This document shows, one piece after another, positions 11,729-19,700 of a stretch of 41,195 nt of DNA. How positions within the stretch are numbered: position 1 is the first letter of the stretch; the number at the start of each line of letters is the position of its first letter. The translations under genes were made by a program, and so were the position numbers. The stretch covers positions 1 to 41,195 of the forward strand of contig JACMRG010000055.1 of assembly GCA_014376585.1 (NCBI GenBank), given 5' to 3'. The DNA comes from Opitutaceae bacterium (GTDB lineage Bacteria; Verrucomicrobiota; Verrucomicrobiia; Opitutales; Opitutaceae). The notes under the pieces are model-generated. The model was not told the DNA's origin. It searched no databases and was given only the letters and a program-made list of their open reading frames with translations.

Positions 11729-14458
11729 ATGACTTCCTTTTCCCGCCTTCCCCTTCTCGCGCTCCTCGCCGCCACCCCGCTCTTCGCCCAGCCCGCCGCC
11801 GCCCCCGTCGTCGTCCCTCCCGCCGCGCTGCAAGTCGCCCCCGGTTTCAAAGTAGAGCTGCTCTACGCCGTGCCGAAAGAGGAGCAGGGTTCGTGGGTCG
11901 CGCTCACCGTTGATCCCAAGGGCCGCATTTACGCCGGCGACCAATACGGCGGCCTCTACCGCCTCACCGTGCCCCCGCTCGGCAGCTCCGAAGGCACCCG
12001 GGTGGAGAAACTCAACGTCACGCTCCCCGCCGCCGTCCTCGGCGCTGACTCCGAGCCGCTCCCGCCGCCACCGAAAAAAGGCAAAGGCTCCGACGGCCTC
12101 CCTCCGTCCATCGGTGCCCACGGCCTGCTCTACGCCTTCGACAGTCTTTACGTGATGGTGGACGAGGTCCCCAACCGCCGCGGCATCTGGCGCCTGCGCG
12201 ACACGGATGGCGACGACCAGTTCGACGAGATCAAATTCCTCCGCGAGATGAAGAGCCTCGGCGGCGAGCACGGCCCGCACTCCCTCGTTCTCTCGCCTGA
12301 CGGCAAGTCCATCTATTTCGCCAACGGCAACCACACCGATCTCCCCAGCAACTTGAACCAGTCCCGCCCCGTCCGCTGGGATGAAGACCACCTCCTCCCG
12401 CGCATGTGGGACGCCCGCGGCCACGCGAAAAACAAATACGCCCCCGGCGGCTACGTCGGCCGCATGGACCCCGACGGCAAAAACGTCGAACTCTTCGCCC
12501 TCGGTTTCCGCAACCAGTTCGACATCGCCTTCGACCAAAACGGCGAACTCTTCACCTACGATTCCGACATGGAGTGGGACCAGGGCTCCCCTTGGTATAT
12601 CCCGACCCGCATCAACCACATCGTGGACGCCGGCGACTACGGTTGGCGCTCCGGCGCCGGCCGCTGGCCCGCCTACTACGCCGACAGCCTGCCCTCCGTC
12701 ATCGACATCGGCCCCGGTTCGCCCACCGGCACCGTCTTCGGCACCGGCGCGAAATTTCCCGCCAAATACCAGACTGCGCTTTACGCCGCCGATTGGACCT
12801 ACGGCACGCTCTACGCGATCCACCTAAAACCCGACGGCGCCACGTTCACCGCCGAGAAAGAAGAATTCGTCGCCGGCAAACCGCTCCCGCTCACCGACCT
12901 CATCGTCAACCCGGGCGACGGCGCGATGTATTTCGCCGTCGGTGGCCGCAAGACCCAGTCCGCCCTCTACCGCGTCACCTACACCGGCAGCGAAAGCACC
13001 GCGCCCGCCCAGTCCGCCCTCTACCGCGTCACCTACACCGGCAGCGAAAGCACCGCGCCCGCCCGCCCCGCCGCGCCCACCGAAGCCGCCGAACTCCGCC
13101 ACACCCTCGAAGCCCTCCACGCCGAAGGCACCGGCCCCGAAGCCATCGCCGCCGCGTGGCCGCATCTTGCGAGCCCCGACCGCTTCGTTCGCTTCGCCGC
13201 CCGCGCCGCCATCGAGCGCCAGCTCCCCGCCAACTGGACCGAGCGGGCGTTGAAGGAAACCAATCCCCAAGCCGCCATCGAGGCGCTCATCGCCCTCGCC
13301 CGCGTCGGGGAAAAACACTTCCAGCCCCAGATCATCGACGCTCTCTCTCGCCTCGATTTCACGAAACAACCCGCCGAACTCCGCCTCCCGCTCCTCCGCG
13401 CGTGGCAACTCGTCTTCACCCGCATGGGCAAGCCCGACGCCGCCACCTGCGCCCGCGTCGCCGCCAAACTCGACCCGCTCTTCCCGCAGGGCGATGCCTT
13501 CATCAACCGCGAACTCCTCTCGCTCCTCGTCTTCCTCGATTCCCCGACCGTCGTCGCCAAGACCGTCCCGCTCCTGAAAATCGCCGAGCCCACCGGCACC
13601 GCCCCCGAGGAGGTTGCCAGCCGCGCCCTCCTCGCCCGCAACGACGGCTATGGCCGCACCGTGCAGAGTGTCACCGATGCCCGCCCCGACCGCCAGCAGA
13701 TCGCCTACGCCTACGTGCTGCGTAACGCCGCCGTCGGCTGGACACCCGCGCTGCACACGCAGTTCTTCTCCTGGTTCCCGACCACCCGCGATTGGAAAGG
13801 CGGCGCCAGCTTCACCGGTTTCCTGCGCAACATCCGCAACGAATCCCTCGCCCGCGTCACCGATCCGCTCGAACGCCAGAAACTCGACGACCTCTCCAAA
13901 GTCCCCGTCCACTCCATGGTCGCAGGCGCCGCCAGCCCCAAAGGCCCGGGCCAAACCTACACCGTGGAAACGGCCGCCGCGCTCTTCCCCGCCAAACTCA
14001 CCGGCCGCGACTACGCGCAGGGCAAGGCGATGTTCGGCGCGACGGCGTGCATCTTCTGTCACCGCTTCAACGGCGACGGCGCCGGCATCGGCCCCGACAT
14101 CTCCGGCGCCGGCAGTCGCTACAGCGTGAAAGACCTCCTCGAAAACATCATCGAGCCCTCGAAGGTGATCAGCGACCAATACGGCACCGAGCAGCTCGAG
14201 ATGGCCGACGGCGAAATGATCGTCGGCCGCGTCGTCGCCGAAGACGCCAACCGCTATTCGGTCATGACGAATCCGTTCGCACCCGACGAGCTCGCGCGCC
14301 CCGAGATTTCAAAGGTGCGTTCCCGCAAACCCTATCCGACCTCGATGATGCCCCCCGGCCTCATCAACGCGCTGAACCCCGACGAACTCAAAGACCTCGT
14401 CGCCTACCTCCTCTCCGGCGGCAACCCCGCCGACCCGATGTTCACCAAGGCGAACTAA
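11729..14458 (+). CDS. PVC-type propeller/HEAT protein with C-terminal cytochrome c domain
   Basis: A 909-residue exported protein with a signal peptide (MTSFSRLPLLALLAATPLFA). Residues about 30-430 form a sugar-dehydrogenase-like beta-propeller ('LALGFRNQFDIAFDQNGELF' region, 'NPGDGAMYFAVGGR'). About 455-730 is helical and HEAT-like. About 755-905 is the Planctomycete/Verrucomicrobium-type cytochrome c domain, with heme motif CIFCH at residues 774-778, 'GDGAGIGPDISG' and the axial-Met candidate in 'TSMMPPG'. Members are periplasmic c-type proteins thought to oxidise sugars or accept electrons from dehydrogenases. In this module it is the obvious electron acceptor for the GMC dehydrogenase. 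Oddity: an exact 18-residue tandem duplication at the propeller/HEAT junction (residues about 410-445). The heme motif is intact. Confidence 0.8.
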   Translation: MTSFSRLPLLALLAATPLFAQPAAAPVVVPPAALQVAPGFKVELLYAVPKEEQGSWVALTVDPKGRIYAGDQYGGLYRLTVPPLGSSEGTRVEKLNVTLPAAVLGADSEPLPPPPKKGKGSDGLPPSIGAHGLLYAFDSLYVMVDEVPNRRGIWRLRDTDGDDQFDEIKFLREMKSLGGEHGPHSLVLSPDGKSIYFANGNHTDLPSNLNQSRPVRWDEDHLLPRMWDARGHAKNKYAPGGYVGRMDPDGKNVELFALGFRNQFDIAFDQNGELFTYDSDMEWDQGSPWYIPTRINHIVDAGDYGWRSGAGRWPAYYADSLPSVIDIGPGSPTGTVFGTGAKFPAKYQTALYAADWTYGTLYAIHLKPDGATFTAEKEEFVAGKPLPLTDLIVNPGDGAMYFAVGGRKTQSALYRVTYTGSESTAPAQSALYRVTYTGSESTAPARPAAPTEAAELRHTLEALHAEGTGPEAIAAAWPHLASPDRFVRFAARAAIERQLPANWTERALKETNPQAAIEALIALARVGEKHFQPQIIDALSRLDFTKQPAELRLPLLRAWQLVFTRMGKPDAATCARVAAKLDPLFPQGDAFINRELLSLLVFLDSPTVVAKTVPLLKIAEPTGTAPEEVASRALLARNDGYGRTVQSVTDARPDRQQIAYAYVLRNAAVGWTPALHTQFFSWFPTTRDWKGGASFTGFLRNIRNESLARVTDPLERQKLDDLSKVPVHSMVAGAASPKGPGQTYTVETAAALFPAKLTGRDYAQGKAMFGATACIFCHRFNGDGAGIGPDISGAGSRYSVKDLLENIIEPSKVISDQYGTEQLEMADGEMIVGRVVAEDANRYSVMTNPFAPDELARPEISKVRSRKPYPTSMMPPGLINALNPDELKDLVAYLLSGGNPADPMFTKAN
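12956..13063 (+). repeat. Perfect 54-base tandem duplication inside the cytochrome gene
   Basis: Bases 12956-13009 and 13010-13063 are identical and in frame, encoding QSALYRVTYTGSESTAPA twice. No base differs between copies, so the event is recent or kept by conversion. It lengthens the linker between propeller and HEAT regions and keeps the frame. Confidence 0.95.
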
Positions 14459-14476
14459 TCCGTTCTCCGAACTGTA

Positions 14477-14620
14477 GGCCCGACCGCCGGTCGGGCCCCG
14501 CCGCAATGGTGCCGGTTTCTCCAAGCCCGATCCAAATATAGCCCGGGTGCTACCCGCCCGTTCCGAGTAGCGCCGGCATCCTGCCGGCTCCGCTTGTTGT
14601 CGCCGTAGGCGCCGGCGAGC
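14477..14620 (+). repeat. Cluster of GTAG-headed REP-like palindromes
   Basis: The 228-base gap holds several short palindromes. At 14477-14497 ggcccgacc-gcc-ggtcgggcc has a perfect 9-base stem, preceded by tgta. At 14544-14556 cgggt-gct-acccg follows a tag. At 14572-14588 gccggca-tcc-tgccggc follows gtagc. A fourth, weaker unit starts at gtaggcgccgg (about 14605). A GTAG tetranucleotide before a hairpin is the mark of REP elements mobilised by RAYT transposases in other phyla. No RAYT gene lies in the window. Confidence 0.65.
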
Positions 14621-14686
14621 GGAATCACGTTAGCGGAAATTGGTCCTCGTTTTGGTTTCGACCGCTTCATCTTTACCCCAACTCCC

Positions 14687-16480
14687 ATGCCCACGCGCCG
14701 CCAATTCCTCCGCACCGCCACCGTCGGCGCCACCGCCGCCACGGTGCTCCCCGCTCTCGCCACGGCTGCCGCTACACCCACCGCCGGCTCCTCGCTTTCC
14801 ACACCCACCACCACATCCGCACCCTCGGTCGACATCACCGCCCGCGAAGCCGTGCTCACCGGCCATCGCAACCTCTTCAACGGCGATACCTGCGTCTATT
14901 TCTACAACCCGGAAAAATGGCAGCCGGAGGGCGGCGCGTTTTCCACCAAGGTCATCCACCGATACGTGGATACGCTCGCCGACAACGGCATCGACACCTT
15001 CGTCATCAACGCCAACGCCTCGCGCGCGTGGTATCCGAGTAAAACCATTCCCACGATCCTCGACGGTTATCGTCGCGGCGACCGCGAGTATTTCCGCGGC
15101 CACGCGATCTGCGCCGGCGCCACCGAGCCCGCCGCCGTCGAGAAGTATATCGATACGATCATGGCATTCATGAACCGCTACCAGGATCTCCTCGATGCTG
15201 GCGTTGATTGGCTCGCCGAGACCGCCGTCGCCTGTCGCCGTCGCGCCGTTTCGCCGTGGGTCAGCGTCCGCATGAACGACATGCACGGCCACCTCAACTA
15301 CGCCGGCAGTTTCTTCAACGCGCCGCTGCTCAAAGATCCGGCGATGCGCCTCCACCACAGCGCCTACTCGCCCACGATGCGCCTACCCGATTACCGCTCG
15401 GGCCTGAACTACGAGAAACCCGAAGTGCGCGCCTTCATATTCGCGCAGATCAAAGAAGTTGTGGAGGACTACGATTTCGCAGGCCTCGAACTCGACTGGT
15501 GGCGCAACGCCCTCTGCTGCGAGCCCAACGCCACACCCGAAACCACGGCGATGATGACCGACTGGTTTCGCCAGATCCGTGCGCTCACCCGGCGCCGCGC
15601 CGAAAAGACCGGCCGCGCCTATCCGTTTGGCTTTCGCATCCCCGGCCGACTCGAAGCCCTCAAAAACATCGGTCTCGATATCGTCACACTCTGTCGCGAG
15701 GGCATCATCGACTTCGTCTGCGTTTCCAATTTCTGGCGCACATCGTGGGACATGCCGCACGACGAACTCCGCCGTCAGCTCGGCGACCGCGTCGCGATCT
15801 ACGGCGGCATCGAAGCGGGCGCGAACCGCCTCGCGACCTTTTCGCCCGCCGCCAACGTCACGCGCGAGGTTCGCCTTATCGGTGGCAGCCGCGAGATGCT
15901 GCACGCCAATGCCGCCGGCAAACTCGTCCTCGGGGCCGACGGCATCGAGTGGTATAATTTCTTCTGCACCGATCAGCCCACCCTGCCGGGAGTGGTCTGT
16001 GACTACACCGCGCTCCGAGACATCCACAAACTCGACCTCCTACGCGGGCAACCGAAGCACTACACGTTCTCCGACAAAGGCGGCACCCTGGAGCAAATCC
16101 CCTTCGACCAACCCACGCCGCTGCCCGTCGTGCTCGAGCGCGGTTGGATGCAATCCTTCCGCCTGCCGATGTGCGCCGAGCCCACGGACCGAAACCTCGA
16201 ACTCGTCGTGCAGGTCGTGCTGAAGAAAACCGACACCTTCGCCCGTCTGCCCGTGGCCGTGAACGGCACCTGGCCGCTCCTCAAGCACACTACCTCAGAA
16301 AAACTTCTTTTCCCCAGCGGTTCATTCACCGACCACAGCGCCGCTCACCTCGGCTACAATTTCCGTTTCCCGATCTCGCTCCTCCGCGACGGCTGGAACG
16401 AAATCACCGTCGAAAACGGTGGCGACCAAACGATCACCGTCGTCGCCCTCGAGCTAGCCGTGCGCTCCGTGGCCTCCTAA
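14687..16480 (+). CDS. Tat-exported glycoside-hydrolase-like TIM-barrel protein
   Basis: A 597-residue protein beginning MPTRRQFLRTATVGATAATV, a twin-arginine signal. The body (about 60-430) looks like a TIM barrel of the glycosyl-hydrolase-like GHL10 type: 'YVDTLADNGIDTFVINANAS', 'AGLELDWWRNALCCEP' (Glu/Asp at a strand end, candidate acid or nucleophile) and 'GIDFVCVSNFW'-like later strands. A C-terminal beta-sandwich (about 460-595) ends 'YNFRFPISLLRDGWNEITVE'. The catalytic residues are not proven, and it may bind rather than cleave sugar. Tat export suggests it folds before export, perhaps with a metal. It is the last intact gene before the accessory island. A degraded copy of its last 45 codons is found at 21591-21737. 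Confidence 0.6.
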   Translation: MPTRRQFLRTATVGATAATVLPALATAAATPTAGSSLSTPTTTSAPSVDITAREAVLTGHRNLFNGDTCVYFYNPEKWQPEGGAFSTKVIHRYVDTLADNGIDTFVINANASRAWYPSKTIPTILDGYRRGDREYFRGHAICAGATEPAAVEKYIDTIMAFMNRYQDLLDAGVDWLAETAVACRRRAVSPWVSVRMNDMHGHLNYAGSFFNAPLLKDPAMRLHHSAYSPTMRLPDYRSGLNYEKPEVRAFIFAQIKEVVEDYDFAGLELDWWRNALCCEPNATPETTAMMTDWFRQIRALTRRRAEKTGRAYPFGFRIPGRLEALKNIGLDIVTLCREGIIDFVCVSNFWRTSWDMPHDELRRQLGDRVAIYGGIEAGANRLATFSPAANVTREVRLIGGSREMLHANAAGKLVLGADGIEWYNFFCTDQPTLPGVVCDYTALRDIHKLDLLRGQPKHYTFSDKGGTLEQIPFDQPTPLPVVLERGWMQSFRLPMCAEPTDRNLELVVQVVLKKTDTFARLPVAVNGTWPLLKHTTSEKLLFPSGSFTDHSAAHLGYNFRFPISLLRDGWNEITVENGGDQTITVVALELAVRSVAS

Positions 16481-16502
16481 AGATCGCCGCGTCTTTGTTG
16501 AT

Positions 16503-16556
16503 GTAGCCGCGCTCGCCGAGCCCGGTCCGAATGTGGGCGGGGTGACCTCACCCCGC
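16503..16556. repeat. REP-like palindromes at the left edge of the island
   Basis: Two elements sit just after the Tat-exported gene. The first begins gtagccgcgctcgccgagc (16503-) with an imperfect stem around a gcc loop. The second is a perfect 9-base stem gcggggtga-cc-tcaccccgc at 16537-16556. No T-run follows either. They resemble the GTAG units at 14477-14620 and mark the boundary between the sugar module and the island. Confidence 0.6.
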
Positions 16557-16638
16557 TTCTCCTCCCCACCCAGTTTTTACCCAGCCCGGCTCGCTCCGCT
16601 CTTGCGGCCCATTCTGCATCTCGCTCTCGTAGCGGCCG

Positions 16639-16782
16639 ATGGCCCAACCCGAGGCATTTTCCCGCGCACTGATCGACCGCGCCCTCGCAGATTGCTGCGG
16701 GAATTTGCTCGAGCCGAAACGGATCCGCTTCGAATTCGAAGCCGCAATCACGCGTGCCGACTGGATTAGACCCCAATTGTGA
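16639..16782 (+). CDS. 47-codon ORF resembling the N-terminus of a type I restriction (HsdR-like) subunit
   Basis: ATG at 16639 opens a 47-codon frame ending TGA at 16780-16782, overlapping the helicase GTG as GTGA. The residues 'SRALIDRALADC' and 'NLLEPKRIRFEFEAA' followed by 'RADW' resemble the first 40-45 residues of HsdR-like nuclease-helicase subunits, where an Ile-Asp helix leads to a 'VRFE' strand and a 'GRADY' site. This recognition is from memory and is weak. It may be a remnant of a replaced restriction gene, a tiny partner peptide coupled to the helicase, or chance. The codons look bacterial, but no strong ribosome site precedes the ATG. Confidence 0.4.
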   Translation: MAQPEAFSRALIDRALADCCGNLLEPKRIRFEFEAAITRADWIRPQL

Positions 16783-19700
16783 AAGTTTCAGCTCCCAGAC
16801 ACCCGCTCGCTCGTTGGTTTGTTGGCCAGTTCAGGTTGTCAGTCCTGAATAAATTCGCGGAGTTTGAAGCCCACGTAGCGACGCTGCCCTCCGAGCTAGA
16901 TCGCGGGAACGCATTTGAAGTGTTCGCGGAGGCTTGGCTTGCCACGCAACGCCTCCCGCAGGCTCGTGAAGTTTGGCCGGGCAGCACGGTGCCGCTTTCG
17001 CTACAAGAAAGTCTCCGGCTGCCCCTAAACGATATGGGAATAGACGGAGTGTTCGAATCGGCTGAAGACGATCCGACCTGCTATCAAGTAAAGTTTCGGA
17101 CTGATCGGCCGCGCCTCAGTTGGGCCGAACTTTCCACCTTTTTTGGACTAGCGGATGCGCCATGCGCACGACTGGTTTTTACCAACTGCGACGAGATTGC
17201 ACGCATAGCCGAGACTCGGCGGGACGTCGTCTTCGTGCGCGGAAGCGACTTGGATCGGCTTACGAAAGACGACTTGGCGGAAATGGACGCGTGGTTGGCT
17301 GGCTCGGTCGTTGCTCGAAAGACAAAATCCCCGCGGCCTCATCAGGAAGCAGCTATCGTCGATATCCTGACGGCCTTTGAACGCCATTCGCGTGCGACGG
17401 CGCTGATGGCCTGCGCCACGGGTAAGACACTAATTTCCCTCTGGGTGGCTGAACGTCTTGAAGCGAAGACTGTGCTCGTGCTGCTGCCGTCGCTCGCCCT
17501 CGTGCGCCAGACGCTGCATGAATGGCTGCACGAAACGAATTGGGCTGATCTTCAATATCGCTGCGTCTGCTCCGATCCCACGGTTCTGCCCGAGGAAGAC
17601 GCTCTTGTGGTCCGTCAGGCTGACCTCGATTTCAAGGTAACAACCGAGATCGCGGCAGTGCGCCGTTTCCTTCAACAACCGTCCACAGGAGTCCGCATCG
17701 TTTTTTCGACTTACCAGTCTAGCGAAGTCGTAGCGACGGCGATGGCGGGAATGGCAGCTTTCGACCTAGGAATCTTTGACGAGGCGCATAAGACGGCTGG
17801 CCTTGAAGGACTGAAGTCCGCGGTCGCGCTGAAGGACGAAAAGATACCGATCCACAAGAGACTCTTCCTCACTGCCACACCGCGCCACTACAACGTTGCC
17901 GCTCGCGAGAAAAGTGGAGACGCGAAAATCGTCTATTCCATGGACGTGCCCGAGGTCTACGGCGTGGTGGCGCACCGCTTGCCGTTCAGTGCCGCCGCCA
18001 GCGCAGGGATCATCACGAACTATCGGGTGGTGATCTCAATCGTGACATCCCAAGAGGTCACCGCTGAAGCAATTCGCCGTGGCGTAGTCTTGGTCAAAGG
18101 CGATACGGTCAAAGCGCGCCAAGTTGCGCACCAGATCGCACTCCAGGCCGCTATCGCTCGCTACGGGGTGCGAAAGATATTCACTTTTCACGGCCGGGTG
18201 GCGGCGGCGGAATCTTTTGTTTCGTCCGGCCCAGAAGGCATCGCGACACACCTTCCGGAGTTTCATTGCGATCACATCAGCGGCGCCATGCCCACGGGTC
18301 AGCGGGAACGTCGGATGAGGGAGTTCGAAAAACAGCCACGCGCAGTGATGTCGAACGCGCGCTGTTTGACCGAAGGAGTCGATGTTCCCGCCGTCGACAT
18401 GGTCGCCTTTCTTAGCCCGCGTCGCAGCCTGGTCGATATCGTCCAGGCGACCGGTCGGGCCATGCGCCATTCTGAGGGCAAAACGTTCGGCTATGTCTTT
18501 GTTCCGCTCTACGTCGAGCAGTCGCGAGGCGAAACCACCTTGGAGGCCGTAAAGCGAAGCAACTACGATGAGATTTGGAACGTTTTGAACCGACTGCAGG
18601 AGCATGACGATTTGCTGGCGCAGATCATCGACGATCTGCGCACACAACGTGGAGCAACCGGCGGGTTCGACGACACCCGTTTCCGCGAACGCGTCGAAGT
18701 GCTCGGTTCGGCCATGTCTTTAGAGGAGCTACGTCGTTCCATCACGGCAGCGTGTCTCGACGCCATCGGCGATCCTTGGATGGAGCGATACGGGCAACTC
18801 AGCGCCTATTTGAAGCAACACGGGAACTGTGACATTCCGGTGCGCTACTCTGCTAACAAACCGCTGGCAACATGGGTCGTGGCTCAGCGCTATGAGCGAA
18901 GGCTTGGAAATCTCTCGAAGGAGCGGATCGAGCTCTTGGATCGGCTCGGTTTCACTTGGGACCCTTACAGCGCCGAGTGGCGCGGGAACTATCTCGCCCT
19001 GCTCGCCTTCAAGGAGCTTCACGGACACTGCCGCGTGCCGACCAATTCCACGGAGCACAAGGGGCTCCGCGCTTGGATCACGGCCCAACGCAGCAAACGC
19101 GGCACACTGGACGAAGAGCGCGTCCGCCTGCTCGATAAATTGGGATTCGATTGGCATTCGGTTCTCGCGACATGGGATGAGCGGTTTAAAGAGCTATGTT
19201 TGTTCAAGGAAAAATTCGGGCATGTTCGCGTGCCCGTAACATGGAAGGAAAATAAAACCCTCGCCGGCTGGGTTGTCCGTCAACGCGTTTGGAAGAGGGC
19301 CGGTAAAATCAGCGTTGATCATCGACAGAAACTCGAAGGTCTGGGCTTCGAATGGGATCTGTTGGCCGATCAAGCAAAGCAGTGGACGCAAAACATCGAG
19401 AAGCTTCGGGCGTTTAAGGAGGCAAATGGCCACACGATGATTTCCATCAAACAGGGCCACGATCCGGCGCTCAGTCGTTGGCTCGCCAACCAACGTCGTC
19501 TAAGACGAGCGGGTAAGCTCTCGGTCGATCAAATCGCCGTGCTTGATGGACTCGCCGTCGCCGGCGATGCCGGGGAAGAATTCCGCGCCCTTCAATGGGA
19601 AAACAAATTTCGGCAGTTAGAAAAATTGCGCCAATCTACAGGGTGGTGCGAGCCATCCCGCGGGGCGACCGACCGCGAGGCAAAGGCGCTGCGTTCTTGG

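Noticed and set aside
12406-13725. Arg-rich 439-codon frame inside the cytochrome gene
   Set aside because: It is the shifted frame of the 909-residue protein, with an Arg/Pro/His composition typical of out-of-frame GC-rich DNA.
16481-16638. A tRNA or attachment site at the left edge of the helicase island
   Set aside because: The palindromes there do not form a cloverleaf, and no direct repeat of the left edge is found at the right edge.
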